From Porphyromonas sp. HMSC065F10 (GTDB lineage Bacteria; Bacteroidota; Bacteroidia; Bacteroidales; Porphyromonadaceae), in the NCBI RefSeq assembly GCF_001808555.1, contig NZ_KV793791.1, forward strand, positions 2,567-58,881: a DNA stretch of 56,315 nucleotides, written 5' to 3'. The translations under genes and the position numbers were made by a program. Below are positions 41,801 to 48,543 of this stretch, in pieces. The notes under the pieces are model-generated. The model was given only the letters and a program-made list of their open reading frames with translations, searched no databases and was not told the DNA's origin. Within the stretch, counting starts at the first letter, position 1. Each line of letters opens with the position of its first letter.

Positions 41801-42094
41801 GTAGGACTTATCCGGCTTGAGATTGAGTACCACGGTCGACATCCCTACATAAGTGACGGAGAGGGTCTTCTCACTCAGAGAGACCTCAATACTGAAGGAG
41901 CCGTCTACCTTAGAGATCGCCCCCTTGGAGGACTCCGGAGCGTAGAGTGTGGCCCCGGGGATCGGCTCCCCATTCGCCTCGATCACGAGACCGGTAATGA
42001 CCCGGCGCTCGCTCCCTGACTGAGCACTCGCCACCGTAGTGAGGGCGGTCATCAGAAGGAGTGAAAAGAGTATATAAAGTCTTCGATTCATCAT
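38822..42094 (-). CDS. SusC/RagA-family TonB-linked outer membrane transporter
   Basis: About 1090 residues from ATG 42094 (or 42091; MNRRLYILFSLLLMTALTTVASAQ signal peptide). Order: carboxypeptidase-like domain (VITGLVIEANGEPIPGATLY, VDGSFSIEVS), the SusC hallmark LDEFVVTGYQTISKERATGSFAIM, plug (LQIRGVTSLMGSSKPLIVVDGMPLEG, VLKDAAAASIYGARAANGVIVI), then a large barrel. No N-terminal STN domain, so no anti-sigma signalling. The gene begins about 137 bases after fur, with TATCTTG just upstream, a near-miss of the -7 box. With SusD it forms a TonB-driven importer of large surface-bound nutrients; a nearby GH13 gene hints at glucans. Confidence 0.95.
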   Translation of the reverse strand: MMNRRLYILFSLLLMTALTTVASAQSGSERRVITGLVIEANGEPIPGATLYAPESSKGAISKVDGSFSIEVSLSEKTLSVTYVGMSTVVLNLKPDKSYYKVTLYEDVAKLDEFVVTGYQTISKERATGSFAIMGKDDISKKLDTSLLKRLEGGIAGLQSRGGSELQIRGVTSLMGSSKPLIVVDGMPLEGDLSSINPSMIERVTVLKDAAAASIYGARAANGVIVINTVSGSKEGGFSLTYDGTVEVTAKPSYDYLHRLSSAQLVDLSEYVMENQLPGVTWSSLLTQKMAYPYFLGLYAKHTEGLITDAEYQAERDRLANYDNTEEIRSALLRTGLRQTHNLSMTKSGKSNRFIASVNYVGNHPTDVLSKDRSVGFSVRNLTDLSDRLSSDLSVAGNYARSYSDDGSPDALTMLYSTPSYLRLRSESGEYLYLPTERSEHSKADLLAKGLESEAYNPLRDRSLEWTRGEDSYTRINSKLSYKLLDGLALDAQLQVEKGANYRKSYSDATSYTVRQMRNSATVFENGAYVSYIPKGGQLRETRGGMTGYTARLQANYDTGFGEDHRLTALAGTEWRRIHSTSTSSYLMGYDDISLGTVPYDAAKLANLEGTLSVSESFPFDYSQDNNVSDHDDRFVSMYANFSYDYLDRYNLTGSIRIDQSNLFGTDPKIQYKPLWSLGAAWAMHKEDFMKEVTWVDRLTPRLTYGIGGNIPKVGGPYMIVKTGQYGRFNRLSGSTIVTPPNPSLTWERTATLNLGLDFAILHNRISGYIDLYDKATSNLLGTRSADPTLGWANLLMNYGSMNNRGVELTLHTINIQQSDFRWSTDFTFAYNRNRILNIDEPDKSVNGYIMSNYGVQTSGHPVNSLFALPWAGLYTTDEEGNRVEQGHPHVYTTSPDGKREAVTETQSMSDLIHVGSLTPVWNGGLTNTLEYKDLSLSFSLVYYGGHKLRNVIAPYTEGLSFVTAGTNTDADLIHAWRKEGDEDNPLTTPLLSEFPPTEGERVSWYGADIHVISGDYIKLKDVVLAYRLPSTLLRSMRLSDLTLRLQVSDIWLHAANDKGIDPEAYSFGMGTPARLPQTPTSLTLGLSVTL

Positions 42095-42230
42095 AAAACA
42101 AGTGGAAAAATCGGTGTAGAAACAGAGGCGCAAGATACTTATTTTATTTGTTATCTACGTTCATTCCGATATGGCGATTACCCTTTATCCAAAAGAGGAC
42201 AAAGGGTAGACCGCTACGAAAACCGCCTAA

Positions 42231-42659
42231 TCAGTCGCTCTCGTGCTGACGACGGCACCTCGGGCACTCGCCCTTGATGACAAAGGAGAGCGAGTGGGGC
42301 GTATAGCCCTCCGGCAGCTCCATCTCCGGCAACGGGAGATCCTCCATACAGAAGGACTGGCGACACGACTCGCAGTAGAAGTGGATGTGCTCGTCTCGCC
42401 GGTCGCAGGGGCCCTCGCTGCCACAGAGCTCGTAATTGAGCAATCCTCGACCGTCCTCAAAGGCGTGGACGATGTCTTGCTCTAAGAAGAGCGTCAGCAC
42501 ACGGAAGATGCTGGACTTATCCATCGGACTGAGTGTCAGCTCCAGATCCGTCAGCGTCACCGGGTGCTCCTCGCCACGCAGTGCCTTCAGCACAAGTATG
42601 CGATTGGCGGTGGGCTTGACCCCTTTTTGCTCAAAGTAGCTCTCGATGTCTTGCTCCAT
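42231..42659 (-). CDS. Fur-family transcriptional regulator
   Basis: A 142-residue metalloregulator. The winged helix is PTANRILVLKALRGEEHPVTLTDLE and the recognition helix region KSSIFRVLTLFLEQDIVHAFED. The dimerisation half has the metal-binding HIHFYCESCRQSFCMED and the second structural zinc pair in KGECPRCRRQ, giving two CxxC sets. It may be Fur, Zur or PerR; the sequence does not decide. Its ATG is 1 base after the amylase stop, so the two are cotranscribed. No obvious inverted-repeat box was recognised upstream of susC. Confidence 0.88.
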   Translation of the reverse strand: MEQDIESYFEQKGVKPTANRILVLKALRGEEHPVTLTDLELTLSPMDKSSIFRVLTLFLEQDIVHAFEDGRGLLNYELCGSEGPCDRRDEHIHFYCESCRQSFCMEDLPLPEMELPEGYTPHSLSFVIKGECPRCRRQHESD

Positions 42660-42660
42660 A

Positions 42661-44346
42661 TCACTCGTGAAAGTAGGGGCTGAGTGGGCTAAAGAGTACG
42701 ACGCTGTAGTCGTGTGGGCGTACCTTGATGCGGTACGGTCGGTTGCTCTCTAAGGTCACCACCTCCTCCTCTCCCGTGCCGAGATCCAGCTGACGGCAGC
42801 TCTTCCCCTGGGGACACCTAAGGGTCTCAAAGGCATGCTTCGGGATCGGTAGGGCGAGGTCGGCGGAGTGATCAGCAAAGTTCGCCACGACGAGTGCCAG
42901 ACAGCCCGGTCGGTAGCGGAGGAAAGCGTATTGCTTACGGGGATCCAGCCTGTCACCCACAACGTACATAAGGTCAAAGAAGAGCCCGTGGTGAAAGACC
43001 GGATAGCGTGCCACCTCCAGTAGACGACGATACCGCTCTCGAAGATCCTGCTGCTCCTCCGACAGCAGGACAGGGTGGTGTAGCGCTCGCATGGACTCCA
43101 TTGACCAGTAGTCGTAGATCGTGGTCCGACCATTTCGTCCTGAGAAGCCCTCCTCATCCATACCATGCTCCCCGAGCATCTGCCCGAAGTAGATCATCAT
43201 CGGTCCGCCATCGATTAGGGCAGAGACGGCAACGGCAGGGATCGCCTTTGATCCCGTGCCGACGATGAAGTCGCTGGCGAGGCGTTGCTCATCGTGATTT
43301 TCCATAAAGTGGAGCATCAGCCCCGACAGTCCCTCTTGCGACTGCCAGACGGAAGTGATGTCAGAGGCAGCACGCTCACCCTTCAGGATCCCTACAAGGG
43401 TGTCGTAGAGACCGACCTTGTCGTAGAGGTAATCCAACCCGGCATCCAGATACTCCCGGTAGCGCCACGGCTGGTAGATCTCGCCGATAAAGAGCAACTG
43501 CGGGAAGTCGGGACGGAGCTTTCTGATGACCCAGCGCCAGAAGGGGACCGGCACCATCTCCGCCATATCGCAGCGGAAGCCATCGACACCGAGCACAGAC
43601 CAGTAGTAGAGGATGTGGTACATCTTGGTCCAAGTGTCCGGAACCGGCTCCTCGAAGTGTGTCTCACCGGTGTCGGGGTCGACGCCATAATTGAGCTTCA
43701 CCGTATCGTACCAGTCGTCCCGAGTGGGCTGCGCGTGGAAGACATCATTGCCCGTCGCCCGTGCGGGATACTCCGAGTAGGCGGTTGGCTCAGGACCGTA
43801 GTCTGAGCCGATCACCAGCATCTGGTCGGTGAGGTAGTAGAAGTTGTTGTCCCGACGGAATCGCATCCCCCGATCGTCCTGCTCCCCGAAGTCCTCCTCC
43901 AGCGGCGGTCTGCAGTCCGAGTGGTACTGTCGGGCGACATGATTGGGGACAAAGTCAATGATCACCCCCAGTCCGGCAGCGTGCGTCCGGTCCACCAGTC
44001 GGCGAAAGTCGTCCCGCCTCGCAGCCGGGTCATCGGCCAAGTCGGGATCGACATCGTAGTAGTCCTTGATCGCATAGGGGGAGCCGGCACGACCCTTTAC
44101 CACATCGGGGTGATCGTGCGTGATCCCGGGGTAAGGGGTGGTGGTGGCATGCTCGAGGATGCCGGTATACCAGACATGGGTAAAGCCCAGCCCCTTGAGG
44201 TCAGCGAGTCGCTCACGGGTGACGTGACTCAGCTTACCACAGCCATTCTCCTCGATAGAGCCACCGGGGCGATTTTTCCCGCTCACGTTGCCGTAGAGTC
44301 GGGGCAGTACCTGATAGATCAGCAGCTTGCCATTATCTCCATTCAT
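42661..44346 (-). CDS. GH13 alpha-amylase family protein
   Basis: A 561-residue GH13 enzyme from ATG 44346 (MNGDNGKLLIYQVLPRLYGN); the frame opens at 44370. The four conserved regions are visible: DFVPNH (I), GFRCDMAEM with the nucleophile Asp (II), FIGEIYQP with the acid Glu (III) and HFMENHDEQR with the third Asp (IV). The C-terminal all-beta domain ends SVVLFSPLSPYFHE. There is no signal peptide, so it is likely cytosolic and acts on imported or stored alpha-glucan. Porphyromonas are mostly asaccharolytic, which points to glycogen or a mild role. Cotranscribed with the Fur-family gene. Confidence 0.93.
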   Translation of the reverse strand: MNGDNGKLLIYQVLPRLYGNVSGKNRPGGSIEENGCGKLSHVTRERLADLKGLGFTHVWYTGILEHATTTPYPGITHDHPDVVKGRAGSPYAIKDYYDVDPDLADDPAARRDDFRRLVDRTHAAGLGVIIDFVPNHVARQYHSDCRPPLEEDFGEQDDRGMRFRRDNNFYYLTDQMLVIGSDYGPEPTAYSEYPARATGNDVFHAQPTRDDWYDTVKLNYGVDPDTGETHFEEPVPDTWTKMYHILYYWSVLGVDGFRCDMAEMVPVPFWRWVIRKLRPDFPQLLFIGEIYQPWRYREYLDAGLDYLYDKVGLYDTLVGILKGERAASDITSVWQSQEGLSGLMLHFMENHDEQRLASDFIVGTGSKAIPAVAVSALIDGGPMMIYFGQMLGEHGMDEEGFSGRNGRTTIYDYWSMESMRALHHPVLLSEEQQDLRERYRRLLEVARYPVFHHGLFFDLMYVVGDRLDPRKQYAFLRYRPGCLALVVANFADHSADLALPIPKHAFETLRCPQGKSCRQLDLGTGEEEVVTLESNRPYRIKVRPHDYSVVLFSPLSPYFHE

Positions 44347-44501
44347 GATGATGTTGTCTCTGCGTACCACTTATAGACTAACGCTTTATCACAATAGCCC
44401 AATACAATGTCAAATGTAGCTATTTTCCCAATGATCCAAGACAGTGGCACCCTCGTCCAAGTTGAGACAAATACTGGACTTCTTGGAAAGCTTTAGCGGT
44501 G

Positions 44502-44509
44502 CAAATATA
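44502..44509 (-). promoter_or_regulatory. -7 box for the amylase-fur transcript
   Basis: TATATTTG on the minus strand, giving a leader of about 155 bases. The 44371-44501 stretch otherwise holds nothing recognisable. Confidence 0.5.
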
Positions 44510-44607
44510 CCACCCTCACATATGGGGATTGTCTCCAGGGGTCTCCCAAGGCCTCTTACTGCCTATTAAGGGTCAAAAAATGTAGACTGCGGGATGAGAC
44601 ACATAGC

Positions 44608-44648
44608 AAAAAAAGAGAGGTCCCACAGGCTGTCCTGTGAGACCTCTC
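44608..44648 (-). terminator. Rho-independent terminator after the ompA-like gene
   Basis: GAGAGGTC (44615-44622) pairs with GACCTCTC (44641-44648), with an inner CCACAGG/CCTGTG, followed on the minus strand by seven T (44608-44614). It lies 33 bases past the stop. Confidence 0.88.
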
Positions 44649-44681
44649 GGTAGATTAGTGATTGTCCCTTAAGGGATCAGA

Positions 44682-45890
44682 TCACTTGCTCTTCATGATG
44701 ACTACGCGGTTCCAAGCGTTGATGTCATAGGGCTGTACGTCAGAGCCCTTGTAGTCGATCGTGATCAGCTCAGAAGGTACACCATACTCGTTGATGAGCT
44801 TGTCAGCAACGTTGCGGGCACGCTTCTCAGAGAGCTGCATGTTGTAGTCAGAGGTACCGGTCTGTACGTCTGCGTAGCCGGTAACGGTGATCGGGGTGTT
44901 GTTGGCCTTTACGTACTCAGCGGTGTTGTAGAGGTTGATCTCCTGGTTCTTGTCGATCTTAGAGCTGTCGATACGGAAGTAAACGACATTCTCATAGTTC
45001 TGAGCAACAACGGGCTGTACCTCGGGGCACTCAGGGCAGCGTACGGGACGCTTGCTGAGCTCAGCATTCTGGCTGCGGAGATCGTTGATCTGGCTCTGGA
45101 GGCCATTAACGAGATCCCAGTCCATAGGCTGTACGCCATTGAACTCTACGTCACCTACATTGAAGGTAAGACCACCACGAACGCCGGTGATGATGTCGCC
45201 ATGACCAAAGCCAGGCACGAAGGTAGCCTGGGGAGCGATGGTCAGAGCCACACGCGGGGTGAAGTTGATATTGAAGTCAATACCAAGGTTTGCAGAGACT
45301 GCGTGATCAATCTCACCAAAGAACTTATCCTTAGTACCCTTCACCTGCTTGTCGGTGAAGATAGCCTTGAAATTCTCATCAGACATCTTCTGATCATCTC
45401 CCATGAGATTAGAGCCAAAGTAGCCAAGACCAACGTAGGGAACTACGTGGAAGACACGATTGGCATCGTAGGGAGCAAAGTAATTGGTGATGTCGAAGAG
45501 GAAGTCAAAGTGAGGATTGATGGCGCGAAGCTCGATAGGCTTAGCGGCACCAAAGGCCTTGATGTTGTTGTAGTCGATAGCCAGACGGGTACCGAAGTAG
45601 GGGCTGTGCCACTGACCTACGGCAATGCCGGCACTCCAGCTAAACTTGTCACCAAAGGCAGCGTCTCTCTGAGCCTTTACGACAGCACCATCCTTCCAGT
45701 GAGTGTAGAAGGGAACGTTGATGCCACCGAGAGCCTGGATGAACCAGTGGCTGCTGGTGGGCTCAAAAGCCACCTTGTTGGCGGGAGTCTCAGCGAGGTA
45801 CTCCTCGTTGGACTTAACCTCCTGTGCGTTTACTGACATGCCGATGAGACCTGCAGCAACTACGGAGAGAGTAAGAAGAGTCTTTCTCAT
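44682..45890 (-). CDS. OmpA/PgmA-like major outer membrane protein
   Basis: A 402-residue protein: signal peptide (MRKTLLTLSVVAAGLIGMSVNAQ), N-terminal eight-strand barrel (about 40-255, VPYVGLGYFGSN, RGGLTFNVGDVEF), a coiled segment LQSQINDLRSQNAELSKR, a Cys-rich linker RCPECPEVQP, and the OmpA C-terminal peptidoglycan-binding domain (NYENVVYFRIDSSKID, TVTGYADVQTGTSDYNMQLSEKRARNVADKLI). It closely resembles P. gingivalis Pgm6/Pgm7 (OmpA-like heterotrimer), where the linker Cys residues may form intermolecular bonds. P. gingivalis has two tandem copies; here there is one. Codon choice looks more restricted and less GC3-rich than its neighbours, as in abundant proteins. Confidence 0.93.
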   Translation of the reverse strand: MRKTLLTLSVVAAGLIGMSVNAQEVKSNEEYLAETPANKVAFEPTSSHWFIQALGGINVPFYTHWKDGAVVKAQRDAAFGDKFSWSAGIAVGQWHSPYFGTRLAIDYNNIKAFGAAKPIELRAINPHFDFLFDITNYFAPYDANRVFHVVPYVGLGYFGSNLMGDDQKMSDENFKAIFTDKQVKGTKDKFFGEIDHAVSANLGIDFNINFTPRVALTIAPQATFVPGFGHGDIITGVRGGLTFNVGDVEFNGVQPMDWDLVNGLQSQINDLRSQNAELSKRPVRCPECPEVQPVVAQNYENVVYFRIDSSKIDKNQEINLYNTAEYVKANNTPITVTGYADVQTGTSDYNMQLSEKRARNVADKLINEYGVPSELITIDYKGSDVQPYDINAWNRVVIMKSK

Positions 45891-46000
45891 AATTTCCTAA
45901 GTTCGTTAGTGTATGTTATAATGTATGTAATCTACTTCGGTTAGGCTTTCTCGCACCTCTCAGTCATGAGTCGGCTTGAGGACTACCTGCCATTTCGGTA

Positions 46001-46008
46001 CAAAGGTA
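46001..46008 (-). promoter_or_regulatory. -7 box for the ompA-like gene
   Basis: TACCTTTG on the minus strand, about 110 bases before the ATG, giving a long leader as expected for a highly expressed outer membrane protein. Confidence 0.6.
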
Positions 46009-46098
46009 GTAAATAAAATCTTATTTCATCGAAACCGATGTCACTCCACCCCGACAGGACGCTGATCTGGTGAGGTCAGAGCACTCCTCCTTCGAGAC

Positions 46099-46599
46099 TT
46101 ATACCTCTCTCCGCCTCAGGATCTCTGCTCTCAGGATCGCATCGCGGAGGGTCCGACTCCGGTCCTCGGTGTCGAAGAGCTCGCTCCCAAGGCACCCCTC
46201 CGGCTCGTTAGCCGCAGAGTGAGAGAGGTGCTCCATCTCATCCTGACGCCGCCGTAGGATATACTCGCTCGGCCTAAGCGTGCTGTGGTAGTCTCTCATC
46301 CGCATCGTCGTATCGGTGGAGGCCGGGGTCATCGCAGGTTCTCTCATCTCGTCCACGACCTGAGGCACCGGAGGCATCTGCTTGGCCCGCTTCCTCCGCT
46401 GAGGCTTCTCGGGCTCTGCCGCTGGCTTTAGGAGTTCGCTCAGCACCTGCCGGAGATCACCTGGCTCCTCCTCACCCCCCTTATCCTCGCCCCTCATCTT
46501 ACCACGAGTCGGCTTTCCCGTCCTCGCCCGATCGCGCTTCGGAGAGGAGAGGAGCTTGCTTACTACGATGAGAGCGACGATGATCAGTAGATTGTGCAT
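46099..46599 (-). CDS. Small membrane-anchored protein of unknown function
   Basis: A 166-residue protein with one N-terminal hydrophobic span (MHNLLIIVALIVVSKLLSS), then a basic stretch (SPKRDRARTGKPTRGKMRG), an acidic/basic low-complexity middle and a helical C-terminus ending SRTLRDAILRAEILRRREV. I recall similar LRxAxIxxEILxRK endings in other Bacteroidota membrane-tethered proteins; that is memory, not a match. It probably has its tail in the cytoplasm. Divergent from miaB, with a promoter box at 46634. Confidence 0.6.
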   Translation of the reverse strand: MHNLLIIVALIVVSKLLSSPKRDRARTGKPTRGKMRGEDKGGEEEPGDLRQVLSELLKPAAEPEKPQRRKRAKQMPPVPQVVDEMREPAMTPASTDTTMRMRDYHSTLRPSEYILRRRQDEMEHLSHSAANEPEGCLGSELFDTEDRSRTLRDAILRAEILRRREV

Positions 46600-46633
46600 T
46601 GTCTCAGGTGCTTCTAAGTCAGTGATTGTGATC

Positions 46634-46641
46634 CAAATTTA
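46634..46641 (-). promoter_or_regulatory. -7 box for the small membrane protein
   Basis: TAAATTTG on the minus strand, 34 bases before the ATG of the small membrane protein. Confidence 0.5.
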
Positions 46642-46727
46642 AGCAAATAAGCGACACCATCCACCTTTCCTCCCTATGCGTCTGATGCCAAAAGGGAGGG
46701 ATGGTTTAAGCCCCCCACCCTTTTTCG

Positions 46728-46735
46728 TACCTTTG
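46728..46735 (+). promoter_or_regulatory. -7 box for miaB
   Basis: TACCTTTG followed by C, 24 bases before ATG 46760. It lies inside the in-frame upstream extension, so it rules out the longer start at 46676. Confidence 0.65.
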
Positions 46736-46759
46736 CGGTCGCTAAAGAGACGCTATAAG

Positions 46760-48094
46760 ATGCAGACAACGAAATACCTATACTTAGAGACTTACGGTTG
46801 CCAGATGAACGTCGCTGACTCCGAGGTGATACGCGCTGTGATGCAGACCATAGGGTACGAGATGACTGAGGAGATCGACCAGGCCGATGCGATCTTCCTC
46901 AATACCTGCTCTGTGCGAGAGAATGCGGAGCAGAAGATCTATACCCGCATCTCCCAGCTGAGAGCTCTGCGGGAGAGACTCGCCCGCCCCATCGTCATCG
47001 GTGTGCTGGGCTGTATGGCAGAGAATGTGAGGGAGGCACTCATCACCGAGCACCACGCCGACCTGGTCGCCGGGCCAGACTCCTACCAGGATCTGCCCAA
47101 TCTCGTCAGCGCCGCCGAGGCGGGTGAGCCGGCAGTCAATGTCACCCTCTCCCGCTCCGAGACCTACGCCGACATCGTGCCAGTGAAGCTCCCCGGTGTC
47201 CACATCTCGGGATATCTATCTATCATGAGGGGGTGTGACCAATTCTGCACCTACTGCATCGTCCCCTACACTCGAGGGCGCGAGCGGAGCCGGGAGGTGG
47301 AGAGCATCCTCTCCGAGCTCGACATGATGCGGGAGATGGGCTACCGGGAGGTGGTGCTCCTCGGACAGACGGTTGACGCCTACTCCTACACGGACGAGGC
47401 GGGAGTGACGACCGACTTCCCACGTCTCCTCAGTAGGGTTGCCGAGCAGGCCCCTGAGATGCGCATCCGCTTCACGTCACCCAATCCTATGGACATGACC
47501 GATGAGACGCTCCACGCCATGGCAGCGCATCCCAATATCTGTCGCCACATCCACCTACCCCTCCAGAGTGGATCCGATGCCGTGCTCAAGCGGATGCGCC
47601 GCGGGTATGACGTCGCTCAGTACAAGAGGCGGGTGGAGGCGATCCACCGGATCCTCCCCGACTGTGCCATCACCACCGATATGATCACCGGCTTCTGTGG
47701 CGAGACGGAGGAGGACTTCCGCGAGACCCTTGAGCTGATGGAGTGGGTCCCCTTCGACAGTGCCTATATGTTCTACTACTCGGAGCGCCCCGGCACCTAC
47801 GCCGCCAAGTACCTCGCCGATGATGTGCCGGAGGAGGTCAAGATCGACCGGCTCAATCGTATGATCAACCTGCAGCGACGACTCTCCGAGGAGTCGAATA
47901 GGCGCCAGATCGGACTGGAGGTGGAGGTGCTCGTGGAGGGCTTCTCCAAGCGGTCCCGAGCCCAGCTCTCCGGCCGCACCTCGCAGGATAAGGTGGTGGT
48001 CTTTGACAAAAAGGAGGGCATACACTTCGGTGACACGGTCCGCTGCCACATCGATGACGTCACCAGCGCCACCCTCCTCGGGCACCTCGTCTGA
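46760..48094 (+). CDS. miaB: tRNA-2-methylthio-N6-dimethylallyladenosine synthase MiaB
   Basis: A 444-residue radical SAM methylthiotransferase that adds a methylthio group to i6A37 of tRNA. The N-terminal UPF0004 domain binds an extra cluster through Cys in YGCQMN, LNTCSVRE and LGCMAE; the radical SAM cluster is bound by GCDQFCTYCIVPYTRGRERSR; HLPLQSGSDAVLKRMRRGY and a C-terminal TRAM domain (VEVLVEGFSKRS...FGDTVRCHIDD) follow. The frame opens at 46676, but ATG 46760 fits both the family start (MQTTKYLYLETYGCQMN) and the promoter. Followed by a MITE and a strong terminator. Confidence 0.96.
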   Translation: MQTTKYLYLETYGCQMNVADSEVIRAVMQTIGYEMTEEIDQADAIFLNTCSVRENAEQKIYTRISQLRALRERLARPIVIGVLGCMAENVREALITEHHADLVAGPDSYQDLPNLVSAAEAGEPAVNVTLSRSETYADIVPVKLPGVHISGYLSIMRGCDQFCTYCIVPYTRGRERSREVESILSELDMMREMGYREVVLLGQTVDAYSYTDEAGVTTDFPRLLSRVAEQAPEMRIRFTSPNPMDMTDETLHAMAAHPNICRHIHLPLQSGSDAVLKRMRRGYDVAQYKRRVEAIHRILPDCAITTDMITGFCGETEEDFRETLELMEWVPFDSAYMFYYSERPGTYAAKYLADDVPEEVKIDRLNRMINLQRRLSEESNRRQIGLEVEVLVEGFSKRSRAQLSGRTSQDKVVVFDKKEGIHFGDTVRCHIDDVTSATLLGHLV

Positions 48095-48118
48095 CCGACC
48101 GGTATACCATATAATATA

Positions 48119-48291
48119 GAGAATGTTGCACGAAGTGCCATTCTCGCACATTTGTTTCAAATGTGCTGAGACTTTGCACGAAGGATGAGATGCAAGGCGC
48201 TGAGGATGAGGTCGAAGGGAGCGTACTCACGTACGTGACCGAGACCGAATTCCGAAAGCAACGCAGCAGATCGCCTTCGTGCAACAGTCTC
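48119..48291 (+). mobile_element. MITE subfamily B, copy 1
   Basis: 173 bp with terminal inverted repeats GAGA-A/C-TGTTGCACGAAG and its complement, flanked by the perfect 5-bp duplication ATATA (48114-48118 and 48292-48296). Nearly identical to the copy at 50382 in the opposite orientation. The core is homologous to subfamily A. Inserted between the miaB stop and the miaB terminator. Confidence 0.88.
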
Positions 48292-48295
48292 ATAT

Positions 48296-48336
48296 AAGGA
48301 GATCTGACCCACGATGCGATCAGATCTCCTTTTTTT
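48296..48336 (+). terminator. Rho-independent terminator of miaB
   Basis: AAGGAGATCTGA (48296-48307) pairs perfectly with TCAGATCTCCTT (48320-48331), followed by T to 48336. Placed between two MITEs. Confidence 0.9.
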
Positions 48337-48340
48337 ATGG

Positions 48341-48515
48341 AAGACCTTTGCAAAAAGGTCTTTCGCCGAAAAAGCACCGCTTTTTAGGCAGGAAGTTTGC
48401 AGAATACCTCAGATGCAAGGAACTGAGAGTGAGGGCGAGGGGAGTGTGCTTACGCACATAACCAAGCCCGAATCTCGAATGTGACGCCACAGATGGGGTA
48501 TTATGCAAAGGTCTC
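48341..48515 (+). mobile_element. MITE subfamily A, copy 2
   Basis: 175 bp, one base different from the copy at 54093. Flanked by the perfect 5-bp repeat TATGG (48336-48340 and 48516-48520); the left repeat begins at the last T of the miaB terminator, so the insertion hit the end of the T-run. Contains AGACCTTT-gcaa-AAAGGTCT and GCCGAAAAAGC-acc-GCTTTTT hairpins. Confidence 0.88.
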
Positions 48516-48543
48516 TATGGATAAAAGAGGCTCGCCTCCTATC

